From: Flavobacteriales bacterium
GTDB lineage: Bacteria > Bacteroidota > Bacteroidia > Flavobacteriales_F > PHOS-HE28
NCBI GenBank assembly: GCA_019912395.1
Contig: JAIOIH010000079.1
Location: 1 to 32,652, forward strand
Length of the DNA: 32,652 nt
Direction: 5' to 3'
Shown: piece after piece, positions 1 to 8,215 of the stretch
Position numbering within the stretch: position 1 is the first letter of the stretch
How the letters are laid out: each line of letters starts with the position of its first letter
Made by a program: the position numbers and the translations under genes
Notes under the pieces: generated by a model
What the model was told of the DNA's origin: nothing
Database searches by the model: none
The model's input: only the letters and a program-made list of their open reading frames with translations

Positions 1-315
1 TCATACCTGGATCAACCGTGGGGATCGTGTGACCTGACGAATCGAAATGGGCCTGAAACACGGCCTGAAAACCACAAAATGACCCATGGACAACTCAACC
101 CCAATGCCCAGAACCGTCAACAGTGGTTCTTCGGACTACCCCTATGCCTGATAGGCTTGTTCTTGATCATTGAGTGGAACAACCGAAGGCAGGACAATAC
201 GCTTTCCGCCAGAGTACCCTGGAGCCTTCAGCGAACAGTACAGATAGTGGTGCTGTTGATCATTCTCTTCTACGGGAAATTCGGGGAAACCGAGTTCATT
301 TACTTCCAGTTCTGA
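1..315 (+). CDS. MBOAT family O-acyltransferase, C-terminal fragment (5' end outside window)
   Basis: The frame is open from base 1 to the stop at 313-315. It encodes two hydrophobic helices (around FFGLPLCLIGLFLIIEW and TVQIVVLLIILFYG) and ends in FIYFQF. That ending, with a preceding W-x-x-R segment, is typical of the C-terminus of AlgI/DltB-like membrane-bound O-acyltransferases in Bacteroidota, which move acyl groups across the inner membrane onto surface glycans. The catalytic histidine region would lie upstream, off the window. The stop overlaps the start of the next gene (TGATG), which encodes an SGNH-type partner, the usual pairing for this system. The first 26 or so codons are hydrophilic and not recognisable, so a frame disruption just upstream cannot be excluded. 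An internal ATG at 79 exists but is unlikely to be a true start. Confidence 0.68.
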   Translation, partial: SYLDQPWGSCDLTNRNGPETRPENHKMTHGQLNPNAQNRQQWFFGLPLCLIGLFLIIEWNNRRQDNTLSARVPWSLQRTVQIVVLLIILFYGKFGETEFIYFQF

Positions 316-1187
316 TGGACAGACAAATGGTGCTTTTTCTTCGATGGGTCCTGGTCGCTGGATCGATCGCTATGCTTTGCTTCTGCTGCGTTGCATGGGC
401 GGCCTTCCGCTTTCCGGAGGCCGCCAGTGATCTGGGGTATCCCAAAGCGTGGATGAGCGTACTCCGATGCGCCAACGCGGCCAAAAGAAACATTGGCAGC
501 GATACGCTGTACATCGGTGACAGCGTGGCCGGCCAGATCATGCCGTACAACGGGAAGAACGTCCTTACTTCCAACGGCTCGGTGTACGCGGTCGGGAATT
601 ATCTCTTGGTCGATGATGCACTAAGCAACAACCCTGACATCACCACGGTGATCTATATGAGCATTCCGCAGGTCATCGGGCATAAATTCGAAAGGAGAAG
701 GACATGGAACAACTTCGTAAAGCCGTTCTGGCTCCCGGAGAATGTGGAACGGCTGGACAGCACGGTGACGGACAAGTTGGACAAGTACCCGGCCAGCTGG
801 GCACAGTTGTTCATCCCCGTGAAGTTCCTGCCGATCTCCGAAGTGGATATGGAAAACGGGGTTAAGAAGCCTCTCGATGTCCTTTCACCCTTCGCCATAC
901 ACTGGTTGCAGCGATTGAATGAACTGTGCGAAGAAAGGAATGTGGCGTTCAGGATCGCCTCACCCCCGGTTGCAAGGAATGCGGTAGCGGAAAGCAATGA
1001 TTGGAGCGCCATGAGACAGCAGGTACCTGGTACTGGATTGGAGGAGCTGTTCGAGATGTACTTCCGTTCGATCGCGTCCTACCCGGACAGCATGCTGAAG
1101 GACCGGATGCACTGGAAACGTGAGTTCGTGGAGGCTGATCGCGAGGAGATGATCGCCCGGATGATGGCAGGCATCAGCACGAAGTGA
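315..1187 (+). CDS. SGNH/GDSL-type putative O-acetyltransferase partner protein
   Basis: This 290-residue protein has one N-terminal membrane segment (about residues 6-31) followed by an extracytoplasmic domain. A GDSL-like block I, YIGDSVAGQ, puts the candidate nucleophile at Ser70. A C-terminal D-x-x-H (Asp263, His266 in DRMHW) fits SGNH block V. Such proteins act with an MBOAT acyltransferase to acetylate exported polysaccharides. The ATG at 315 overlaps the MBOAT stop, indicating translational coupling. The frame stays open further upstream to 174, but that part lies inside the MBOAT gene and is not credible as coding. The acceptor glycan is unknown; the glycan genes next door suggest a surface polysaccharide (inference). 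Confidence 0.72.
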   Translation: MDRQMVLFLRWVLVAGSIAMLCFCCVAWAAFRFPEAASDLGYPKAWMSVLRCANAAKRNIGSDTLYIGDSVAGQIMPYNGKNVLTSNGSVYAVGNYLLVDDALSNNPDITTVIYMSIPQVIGHKFERRRTWNNFVKPFWLPENVERLDSTVTDKLDKYPASWAQLFIPVKFLPISEVDMENGVKKPLDVLSPFAIHWLQRLNELCEERNVAFRIASPPVARNAVAESNDWSAMRQQVPGTGLEELFEMYFRSIASYPDSMLKDRMHWKREFVEADREEMIARMMAGISTK

Positions 1188-1202
1188 GCGAAGGCTCAAT
1201 GT

Positions 1203-1275
1203 GGGGCACGAACGGCTGAACGCCCCGCGTATCCGCAAGGCAGGCAATTGTCCAGTTCTTGTCAGTGCGGATACG
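1203..1275. terminator. Inverted repeats between convergent genes, possible terminator
   Basis: The 94-bp gap between two convergent genes holds two inverted repeats. One is GGGGC (1203-1207) with GCCCC (1222-1226). The other has perfect 10-bp arms, CGTATCCGCA (1228-1237) and TGCGGATACG (1266-1275), around a 28-nt loop. Neither is followed by a clear U-tract, so a transcript-end function is inferred from position only. Confidence 0.4.
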
Positions 1276-1281
1276 AGTTCC

Positions 1282-2979
1282 CTAACGCGTGTCCGCCATC
1301 CGGAAACCATCCTCCACCGAGCTTCCCCGGAGTTGAAGGCTGCGTTGATAATCGGCGGGCAGGCAGGGCGGTTGCTCCCCCCAGCATTGCCGGTCACTGG
1401 CGATCCGCACCTTTACCGGGCCCAAGGTGGCCTCCCGCACACTGGCTCTGGGCTGGGATGCGGGCACTACGAGGTGCCGGGCCAGCACCTCACGGCCCTC
1501 CATGCCGGTCTTCACCGTGTTGGAGGACAGGCTGAGCACGAACAGGGCCACGGTGCCCGCCCGCAACCACGCGCGTCTCCGCCCCGAAGCCATTGCTGCA
1601 TGCAGGACGAAGGCCAACAGGATGATACCCCACGACCATCCGAAGCGGAAGGCCGGGTTCCTTACGAACCAGAAACCAATGCCGACCGCCAGGATCACGC
1701 CCAGCGCCAGCAGATCGCCATGCTGCCGCGCCAAGCGCCGCAGGTGCAAGGCCCCGTAGCCCACCATCGCCGCAAGGGCGGCGAGCATGGCCAGCGCCAT
1801 GGCCCGGTTCATCAGGTTCTCCCGTGCGAACCAACGCGGCACCCAGTCCAGCAACGTCCGGTGCTCGGCCAGCTGCTTGCTCTCCTCGGGCAGGGCATTG
1901 GTCTTGGCGAATTCCGCCACATAGTGGTACTCCCGTTCGGTCAGGGCCAGGGGCACTTTCCAATCCACATCGAAGAGGTCCACCTGGAAGACCGGATAAA
2001 CGAGGTAGCCCGAAAGGATGGTGTAGCGGCCCAGCCAGGGCAGCACCACCACGGCGGCCAACGCCATCAGTTTGGCCCAAGGGAGCCGTTGGTCGGCCAA
2101 GCCGATGCGCACGGTGAGGTAGGCGGGCACCAGACAGAGCAGAATGGAATTGAGCTTGATGGTGACCGTGAGCAGGGCGATCAGCAGGATGAGAAAGTAG
2201 TGGCCGTCCGGGCGGGCCACGGTACCCTTCTCGATCTTTTGGACGAAGAGGATCAGCACGGCCTCCGTGAAGAGCATGTTGGAGAGGTCGGCCGCGCTGG
2301 AGGTGAGCATGTTGCGCATCAGGAAGAACAGGCAGAACAGCTTCATCACATCCGACATCAGGATGGTGCCCGGCTTCAGCAAGCGCTCCAATGCACCGAG
2401 GCACCACGCGCCGAAGAGCAGCAGCAGCAAGCCGTTCAGCTCGTAGCTGCCGCCGGGCACCAGCCACGATAGGCCGAAGAAGGCGCTTGCGATGTGGAAG
2501 GAGGAATTGAAGCCAAAGCGCCCTTCGATGTTCGCCAGGCCGGGGATGATCCGGTAGTTCTCCATCCAGCGGATGTAGGGCAGGTAGTAGTCGCCTTCGT
2601 CCAGCAGCTCCATGGGCGAGGCGGACTTTACCAACGCGATGAGGAACAGGGCGGCCAAGGCCAGCTTCACCGGCCAGCCTGCGCTGCGCCATCGGCCGAT
2701 CCAATGGCGGAGATGATCCGAAACGGCATTCCGGTCCAGCAGCAGGGTGAGGAGCGCAAGGCCCGGCACCACCCCGTTCAGCACCATGCCGATGGGAGCG
2801 AAGTAGGCCCAGCAATTGCCGAGGGCGATCACTGCGGCCAAGCCCACAACGGCGATCAGAAAAGGATGCCGGGCGTGGTGCTCGATAGCGAATAGCGGCG
2901 CGGCTACACGCATACAGGCCCATCCGAGGCCGAACAAGCAGATGAAGGTGAATGCCCAGATAAATAGGACTAGAGCCAT
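1282..2979 (-). CDS. Large multi-pass membrane protein, LIC_10190-like, putative glycan assembly protein
   Basis: This 565-residue, highly hydrophobic protein has roughly ten or more predicted membrane segments, starting with MALVLFIWAFTFICLFGLGW. The region LLDEGDYYLPYIRWMENY...IPGLANIEGRFGFNSS resembles the family annotated LIC_10190: an acidic Asp-Tyr-Leu-Pro loop, then PGL-N-R-F-NSS. Those proteins are thought to be GT-C-like or polymerase-like membrane enzymes of surface-polysaccharide loci; this is a recalled resemblance, not a database hit. The ATG at 2979 is preferred over 3021 because a Bacteroidota-type -7 box (3006-3013) lies between them. It stands alone on the minus strand between + strand glycan genes. 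Exact reaction unknown. Confidence 0.62.
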   Translation of the reverse strand: MALVLFIWAFTFICLFGLGWACMRVAAPLFAIEHHARHPFLIAVVGLAAVIALGNCWAYFAPIGMVLNGVVPGLALLTLLLDRNAVSDHLRHWIGRWRSAGWPVKLALAALFLIALVKSASPMELLDEGDYYLPYIRWMENYRIIPGLANIEGRFGFNSSFHIASAFFGLSWLVPGGSYELNGLLLLLFGAWCLGALERLLKPGTILMSDVMKLFCLFFLMRNMLTSSAADLSNMLFTEAVLILFVQKIEKGTVARPDGHYFLILLIALLTVTIKLNSILLCLVPAYLTVRIGLADQRLPWAKLMALAAVVVLPWLGRYTILSGYLVYPVFQVDLFDVDWKVPLALTEREYHYVAEFAKTNALPEESKQLAEHRTLLDWVPRWFARENLMNRAMALAMLAALAAMVGYGALHLRRLARQHGDLLALGVILAVGIGFWFVRNPAFRFGWSWGIILLAFVLHAAMASGRRRAWLRAGTVALFVLSLSSNTVKTGMEGREVLARHLVVPASQPRASVREATLGPVKVRIASDRQCWGEQPPCLPADYQRSLQLRGSSVEDGFRMADTR

Positions 2980-3005
2980 GCGGGATCGGGGAAGGGGGCG
3001 GGCTG

Positions 3006-3013
3006 GAAATATA
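3006..3013 (-). promoter_or_regulatory. Putative -7 promoter box (TATATTTC)
   Basis: Read on the minus strand this is TATATTTC, one mismatch from the Bacteroidota -7 consensus TAnnTTTG. It ends 27 nt before the ATG at 2979. No clear -33 element was seen. The rest of the 334-bp divergent gap (2980-3313) shows no open frame or RNA structure that I recognise. Confidence 0.4.
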
Positions 3014-3275
3014 GGCCGCACAGGGTATCAGCCGAGCAGCCGATCAGCGGAACCTCGGCCTTAGCCGCGATATTGACGGGGATGGATCACCGAGCATGCC
3101 GATGACCACCAATGCCCGTGCGGGAAAAGCTGTATCCATCCGTGCCGATCCGTGGTTCCTCCCCAAGAACCTGTTCAGGATCTCTTGGCGATGGACCACG
3201 AGTCCATTTTCGTTCAGGCGGAGCCGAAAGACCCGATGGTCCTGTTGTTCCATGCCTGATCGGAACGAAGGGTTC

Positions 3276-3283
3276 TACATTCG
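3276..3283 (+). promoter_or_regulatory. Putative -7 promoter box (TACATTCG)
   Basis: TACATTCG has one mismatch to TAnnTTTG and ends about 30 nt before the epimerase ATG at 3314. A purine-rich GGAAAGG lies directly before that ATG and may serve as a ribosome binding site. The -33 element is not evident. Confidence 0.33.
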
Positions 3284-3313
3284 CGCCGAACTGAGTTGGA
3301 CCCCGTGGAAAGG

Positions 3314-4399
3314 ATGAAGAAGTTGATGGTAGTGGTGGGCACGCGCCCGAATTTCATCAAGGTGACCCGCTTCAAGGCGGTGGCCGCCGAACGCGGCATG
3401 CACGTGGACCTGGTGCATACCGGCCAGCACTACGATGAGCAGATGAGCACCGTGTTCTTTGATCAGTTCGGCCTGCTGCCGGACCGCTTTCTGAACACCC
3501 CACAGGCCAGCCCTGCCGCACAGATGGGCCATATCATGATCGCCTTGGAGGCCACTGCCAAGGAACTCGCGCCGGACCTGATGATCGTGCCCGGGGATGT
3601 GAACAGCACCTTGGCCGGGGCCTTGGTGGCCAACAAGATGGGCATCCCCCTCGGGCATTTGGAGAGCGGCCTGCGCAGCGGCGATATGGGCATGCCGGAG
3701 GAGATCAATCGCATCCTGACCGACCGGATCACGGACCACTTCTTCGTCACCGAGCAAAGTGGCCTGGACCACCTGAAGGCCGAGGGCCGGGCCGCTGAGG
3801 ACATTCATTTCGTGGGCAACACCATGATCGATACGCTGGTAGCCTACGATGCCCAAGTGCAGGCCGCAACGGTTCTGGAGGACCTTGGCCTGAAGCCCGG
3901 AAGCCATGTGCTGATGACGATACACCGCCCGGCCACGGTCGATTCCCCGGAGGAACTGGCCAAGTTGGTGGAGCTGATCGCCTTTGTGGCGCAGGACCGG
4001 AAGGTGGTGTTCCCGGTACACCCGCGTACCACCGCCAAATTGGAGACCACCGGCCTGATGAGGCGCCTGAAAGCCTTGGGCAATGTGCTGTTGACGGGGC
4101 CGATGGACTACTTCAACTTCCAGAAGCTGATCGCCACCTGCGCCTTCGTGATCACCGACAGCGGCGGCATCCAGGAGGAGTCCACCTACCGCCGCGTACC
4201 CTGCCTCACCCTGCGGCCGAACACGGAACGGCCCATCACCATCACCCTCGGCTCCAACCGCCTGATCACCTTCGACCTGCCGCTGCTGCAAGCGGCCATC
4301 GCGGACATCACCGAGGGGCGCGCGAAAAGGGGTGAGGTACCGCCGCTTTGGGACGGCCATGCCACCGAACGTGTATTCGATGTGATCGCCAAGCTGTGA
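3314..4399 (+). CDS. wecB: UDP-N-acetylglucosamine 2-epimerase (non-hydrolysing)
   Basis: This 361-residue cytosolic enzyme should interconvert UDP-GlcNAc and UDP-ManNAc, supplying ManNAc-type sugars for surface glycan. Family motifs are intact: GTRPNFIK near the N-terminus, HTGQHYDEQMS, PGDVNSTLAGA, HLESGLRSGDMGMPEEINR (substrate and catalytic loop with the conserved Glu and Arg) and DSGGIQEES near the C-terminus. The length is normal. ATG 3314 is chosen over an in-frame ATG at 3296 because homology starts at MKKLMVVVGTRPN and a GGAAAGG precedes it. The next glycosyltransferase gene overlaps its stop by four bases. No UDP-ManNAc dehydrogenase partner is in the window. Confidence 0.93.
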   Translation: MKKLMVVVGTRPNFIKVTRFKAVAAERGMHVDLVHTGQHYDEQMSTVFFDQFGLLPDRFLNTPQASPAAQMGHIMIALEATAKELAPDLMIVPGDVNSTLAGALVANKMGIPLGHLESGLRSGDMGMPEEINRILTDRITDHFFVTEQSGLDHLKAEGRAAEDIHFVGNTMIDTLVAYDAQVQAATVLEDLGLKPGSHVLMTIHRPATVDSPEELAKLVELIAFVAQDRKVVFPVHPRTTAKLETTGLMRRLKALGNVLLTGPMDYFNFQKLIATCAFVITDSGGIQEESTYRRVPCLTLRPNTERPITITLGSNRLITFDLPLLQAAIADITEGRAKRGEVPPLWDGHATERVFDVIAKL

Positions 4400-5529
4400 T
4401 CCTCTACCTCACCTATAACGACCAGCCCTCGGGCGTGTACTGGAGCCAGGTGACCGATGTGGTGGCACACCTGAACACCTTGGGCGGTCCGCAAGTTCGG
4501 TTGGTTGCGCTGGTAAGTGCCCGCGACTACTTCGGCATCCGCCGGAAGATCCGCGCACACAGCCCGGATGCCTTGGTGCTGCCCATGGTGCCGCAGATGA
4601 AGCGCTGGCGCAGCAATGCGGTGCTGGTGAAGATCGCCTGCCGTTGGCTGCGGCCCAGCGGCATGATCGCGCGAGGTGCCTTGGCCACGTGGATGGCGTT
4701 GCGGGTCCGGGACAAGGGGTTGGTGAAGAAGGTCTGCCTTGATGCGCGCGGTGCCTATGCTGCCGAGTGGGAGGAGTACCGCATCATTGACGATGACGCA
4801 TTGATCGCCCAGTTCCGCGAGGTGGAGCAGGAGGTGGTGGCCCGGAGCGATCTCCGCCTTGCGGTGAGCAACGCACTGGTGGAGCATTGGCGCGAACGAT
4901 ACGGCTATGCGCAACAAGGGCATGTGGTGATCCCCTGCACCTTGGGCCGCGCCCATGTGGGGCAGCCTGTGGAGGTGGAAGCCGAGCGGGAAGCACTGGG
5001 CTTCGGACCGGAGGATGTGGTGATGGTGTACTCCGGCTCCACGGCGGGTTGGCAATCCTTTGCGCTGCTGGAGGGGCTTTTGCGCCCGGTGCTGGAGGTC
5101 CAGCCGAGGACGAAGGTGCTCTTCCTGTGCCCGCCGGACCCCGCCATCGATAGCATGGCAAGGGATCATCTCGGCCGCGTGCTTTCCACTTGGGTGCCTT
5201 CGGCCGAGGTGCCCGCAGTGCTGCAGGCCTGCGATGTGGCCTTGCTGGTGCGCGAGGATTCCATCACCAATCGCGTGGCCTCGCCCACCAAGTTCGCCGA
5301 ATACCTCGCTTGCGGCCTGCCGGTGATCATCAGCGAACGCATCGGTGATTTCTCCGAAGTGGTGCAACAGCACCGGCTGGGTATCGTGCATGCCGAGGGG
5401 GCCACGCTGCCCGTTCTGGAAAGGCCGAGGGCGGATGAGCGCAAGCGTTGCCACGACCATGCACGCGAGCACTTCACCAAGGAGGCGCACAATGCCTCGT
5501 ACCGGAAGGTGATGGAGGCGTTGGCTTGA
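4396..5529 (+). CDS. Glycosyltransferase, GT4-like
   Basis: This 377-residue putative sugar transferase begins at GTG 4396, overlapping the epimerase stop (GTGA), so the two are probably translationally coupled. The N-terminal half starts MILYLTYNDQPSGVYWSQV, with the substrate-facing Gly-rich loop expected of a GT-B fold. The C-terminal half has YSGSTAGWQSFALLEGLL, then ACDVALLVREDS...SPTKFAEYLACGLPVI, the usual nucleotide-sugar-binding end of GT4 enzymes, with Glu in K-F-A-E-Y. An upstream ATG at 4348 lies inside the epimerase and is rejected. Donor and acceptor are unknown. Confidence 0.8.
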   Translation: MILYLTYNDQPSGVYWSQVTDVVAHLNTLGGPQVRLVALVSARDYFGIRRKIRAHSPDALVLPMVPQMKRWRSNAVLVKIACRWLRPSGMIARGALATWMALRVRDKGLVKKVCLDARGAYAAEWEEYRIIDDDALIAQFREVEQEVVARSDLRLAVSNALVEHWRERYGYAQQGHVVIPCTLGRAHVGQPVEVEAEREALGFGPEDVVMVYSGSTAGWQSFALLEGLLRPVLEVQPRTKVLFLCPPDPAIDSMARDHLGRVLSTWVPSAEVPAVLQACDVALLVREDSITNRVASPTKFAEYLACGLPVIISERIGDFSEVVQQHRLGIVHAEGATLPVLERPRADERKRCHDHAREHFTKEAHNASYRKVMEALA

Positions 5530-5555
5530 ACGGGACGTTGTGCTGCTTGACCAGC

Positions 5556-6845
5556 TCACGCAAGCACCTCCGCGATCAGGCGGTCGGTAATGTTGGCAAG
5601 CAGGAATGCGCTGTGATCCGCCGTCCGGTCCAACTCGACCTTCCGGTCCCCACTGATGATGCGCGGCAACTCGGCGACGAGTTCCTCCACGCGCAGGGAG
5701 TCGCCCAGTTTCCGATCCACGATGGTGCGGCTGACCAGCCCCGGATCGCCGATGTGGAGCACGGGTACCCGGAGGTGGAAGATCTCATTGAACTTGGTGC
5801 CAAGCACATCCTTGTTCCGGCTGGGAATGAAGGTGAGCACCAGGTCCGATTGGGCTACGCGCTTGAAGATCTCGTTCGGTGGCAGGGGTGCATGGAAGCG
5901 GATGCGGTCCTGCATGCCGCGGGCCTTCACCTGCAGCTCGTATGCCGCCGTGCCGTGGCCCGTGACGTACAGGTCCAATCGGCTGGCGGTGTACGCATCC
6001 GGCGTATGGCGATGCAGCGCATCAAAGGCATCGAGCAATGCGCCGAAATAGCGTTCAGCCTCTCCAGCGCCGTACAGGCTGCCGGCATAGATCATCCGGA
6101 ATACGCCGTCCTCACGGGGTGCGGCATCGGGGTCGAAGTCATCCGGATCGATGGCGTGCGGCAAGGTCACATAGCGCTCCGGCGCACCGCCATAGGTATT
6201 GCGGAGGTGCTCCACCACCGTGGCATGCGGGGATATGAGCTTGTCGCTGCTGCGGGCCACCAAGGCTTCCATTTTCTTCTCGTGTGCCAAGCGCCGGGGT
6301 GACATGGAGCCCAGGCCGTAGTCACTGCCCCAGGTCCATACATCCCGGAAGTCGGATACCAGGTTGATCCCGGGAAATGGCTTTTTCAGTTCGCTGGCAA
6401 AGGCCAGCAGGCTGAACGGGGCACCGGTAACGATCACATTGCGAATGCCGTGCTTGCGGATCAACCGGCTGCTTTTGCCCAACATGGAGCGCCTGGTCAG
6501 GGAGGCGGAGTCGTAGATGTTGCCGCGTACCAGCAGTGGGAGCAGCTTGGACCACACCCGGTACATCACCTTGTCCCTGAAGGAAGTGAGCGGTCGCTTG
6601 GTCAACACGGCCGGATAACGCTGTGGCAGCGGGTGATGGATGATCCGGGGATGTGTGGCATCCGCGCTCCAGAGGGAGTCCGTTCGGCCGGGGGTACCCG
6701 CACTTCGGATCACATGGACGGGATATCCGCGTGAAGCCAGCTCCTTGGCGAACTTGGCCCAGCGTCTTCCGCCGATGCCGCGCACCGGGGGAAAGCCATG
6801 GCAGATGAGCAGGATCGGCTCAAGCGAGGAGATGCGTGGATCCAT
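5556..6845 (-). CDS. Glycosyltransferase family 4-like protein (tandem paralog A)
   Basis: This 429-residue protein has a GT-B layout. The N-terminal domain has LLICHGFPPVRGIGGRRWAK (Pro-Pro and Gly-Gly loop that closes over the sugar donor) and VSDFRDVWTWGS. The C-terminal domain begins near FRMIYAGSLYGAGEAERYF and ends with the region around KFNEIFHLRVPVLHIGDPG. It is clearly paralogous to the gene immediately upstream at 6861-8138; the two align almost without gaps and look about half identical by eye. It follows that gene after 15 nt, so they likely share a transcript. The 3' end lies 26 bp from the convergent + strand glycosyltransferase. Substrate unknown. Confidence 0.8.
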   Translation of the reverse strand: MDPRISSLEPILLICHGFPPVRGIGGRRWAKFAKELASRGYPVHVIRSAGTPGRTDSLWSADATHPRIIHHPLPQRYPAVLTKRPLTSFRDKVMYRVWSKLLPLLVRGNIYDSASLTRRSMLGKSSRLIRKHGIRNVIVTGAPFSLLAFASELKKPFPGINLVSDFRDVWTWGSDYGLGSMSPRRLAHEKKMEALVARSSDKLISPHATVVEHLRNTYGGAPERYVTLPHAIDPDDFDPDAAPREDGVFRMIYAGSLYGAGEAERYFGALLDAFDALHRHTPDAYTASRLDLYVTGHGTAAYELQVKARGMQDRIRFHAPLPPNEIFKRVAQSDLVLTFIPSRNKDVLGTKFNEIFHLRVPVLHIGDPGLVSRTIVDRKLGDSLRVEELVAELPRIISGDRKVELDRTADHSAFLLANITDRLIAEVLA

Positions 6846-6860
6846 TGTACTTGAAACCGG

Positions 6861-8138
6861 CTATACCAACACTTCCTTCACGAGGATGTCGGTTACATGG
6901 CCAAGAAGGGGCGCTTGCCGATCGGCCTGGCTGTCACTGCTGACCTTGCGTTCCCCTTGGATGATCCGGGGCAATTCCGTGACCAGTTCCTCCAAGCGGA
7001 TCGAATCACCCATGCGCTGTTCCAGGATCGTCCGGCTCGCCGATCCCGGGTCGCCAATGTGCAGGATCGGACGGCCCAGGTATGCCACCTCGGTGAATTT
7101 CGTGACCATCACGTCCTTTTTATCCTGCGGGTGGTAGGCGAGCACAAGGTCAGCTTGGGCGATCTGTTCCAGGACTTCGCGCGGTGGCAAGGGGTCGTGA
7201 AAGCGGATCACGTCCTGGAAGCCTCGTTCCTTCACGCGGTCCGCGAAGGCCTTGGTTCCGTGGTCGGTGATGTACAGGTCGAACCGGCAGTTGGCCAAGT
7301 GCTCCGGCCGGGTGTGGCGGACATGCTCGAATGCCTGTAGCAACAGTTCGAAATAGCGTTGCGCTTCCCGCGCATCGTAAAGGCTGCCGGCATAGATCAT
7401 CCGGAACACATCGTTGTCGGCTTTTTTCACAGGCTCGCCCAGATCTTCCGGATCAATGGCATGGGGCAGTACCTTCATGTGCTCGGCTGGTACGCCGTAT
7501 GCCCGGCCCAAATAGTCCAGCACAACGGAATGCGGCGAGACAAGCATGTCACTGACCTTCGCGACCCTGGCCTCCAGTTGTTGCTCATACCGCAGGCGCT
7601 TCTCACCAATGGCCTGGTAGCCGTAGGAACTGCCCCCGGTCCACATGTCGCGGAGATCGGAGACCAAATGAATGTCCGGGAATTGCTGTTTCAGTTCAGC
7701 CGCATAGGCCAGGAGGCTGAAGGGTGCTCCCGTGGCGATCACATTGCGGATGCGGTGCTCGCGGATCAGTTTTCCGGCTGTGTGGAGCAGCGGCTTACGC
7801 CAGAATATCCCGCGGTCGAACCAATTGCCGCGCGTGAACAGGGGAAGAACCTTGACCCAGAACGCATAGAGCAGCTTGTCCTTCACAGTTGTGACGGGCC
7901 AGCGTGTAAGTACATACGGGTAGCGGTTGGGCAGGGGATGGGCAATGATGTTTGGGTGAAGGACATCATCGGACCAGAGTGAGGTATGATCACGCGGAGT
8001 GCCTGCACTGTGGATCACATGCACCGGATGTCCCCTTCGGGCAAGCTCCTTCGCGAATTTCGCCCAGCGGCGGCCACCGATCCCGTAGTTGGGAGGAAAG
8101 GAATGGCAGATCAGGAGTATGGGCTCCTCGGGGCGCAT
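6861..8138 (-). CDS. Glycosyltransferase family 4-like protein (tandem paralog B)
   Basis: This 425-residue paralog of the next gene shares ICHSFPPNYGIGGRRWAKFA, SAGTP, VSDLRDMWTGGSSYG, LPHAIDPEDL and FRMIYAGSLYDAREAQRYF. The C-terminal segment KFTEVAYLGRPILHIGDPG replaces the classic E-x7-E motif of GT4 enzymes; the same variant appears in paralog A. It is the first gene of a two-gene minus-strand unit and starts divergently from the epimerase at 8216. A TACCTTCG box on the minus strand (8146-8153) lies too close to the ATG for a normal leader, so the promoter is uncertain. It likely adds a sugar to the locus glycan. Confidence 0.8.
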   Translation of the reverse strand: MRPEEPILLICHSFPPNYGIGGRRWAKFAKELARRGHPVHVIHSAGTPRDHTSLWSDDVLHPNIIAHPLPNRYPYVLTRWPVTTVKDKLLYAFWVKVLPLFTRGNWFDRGIFWRKPLLHTAGKLIREHRIRNVIATGAPFSLLAYAAELKQQFPDIHLVSDLRDMWTGGSSYGYQAIGEKRLRYEQQLEARVAKVSDMLVSPHSVVLDYLGRAYGVPAEHMKVLPHAIDPEDLGEPVKKADNDVFRMIYAGSLYDAREAQRYFELLLQAFEHVRHTRPEHLANCRFDLYITDHGTKAFADRVKERGFQDVIRFHDPLPPREVLEQIAQADLVLAYHPQDKKDVMVTKFTEVAYLGRPILHIGDPGSASRTILEQRMGDSIRLEELVTELPRIIQGERKVSSDSQADRQAPLLGHVTDILVKEVLV

Positions 8139-8190
8139 GTGCGGGCGAAGGTAGCCGGGACCCCTGAAAATATGCCCTGCATGTTTTCGT

Positions 8191-8198
8191 TAGCTTGG
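8191..8198 (+). promoter_or_regulatory. Weak -7 promoter-like box (TAGCTTGG)
   Basis: One mismatch to TAnnTTTG, ending 17 nt before the ATG at 8216 in the 77-bp divergent gap. No -33 element is seen. It is the best candidate for driving the + strand sugar-nucleotide and glycosyltransferase run. Confidence 0.28.
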
Positions 8199-8215
8199 CA
8201 CCCCGTTTTAAGAGC

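Noticed and set aside
1201-2472. Long + strand open frame (423 codons) opposite the membrane protein gene
   Set aside because: Rich in His, Gln and Gly with no domain; it is the antisense of a GC-rich coding gene that has clear membrane helices.
3275-4360. Minus-strand 361-codon frame over the UDP-GlcNAc 2-epimerase
   Set aside because: Antisense shadow; the + strand carries all family motifs.
5530-5555. Terminator between the convergent glycosyltransferases
   Set aside because: The 26-bp gap shows no hairpin with a T-run.
8146-8153. TACCTTCG on the minus strand before the glycosyltransferase at 8138
   Set aside because: It resembles a -7 box but ends only 8 nt from the ATG and lacks a -33 element, so it was not called as a promoter.
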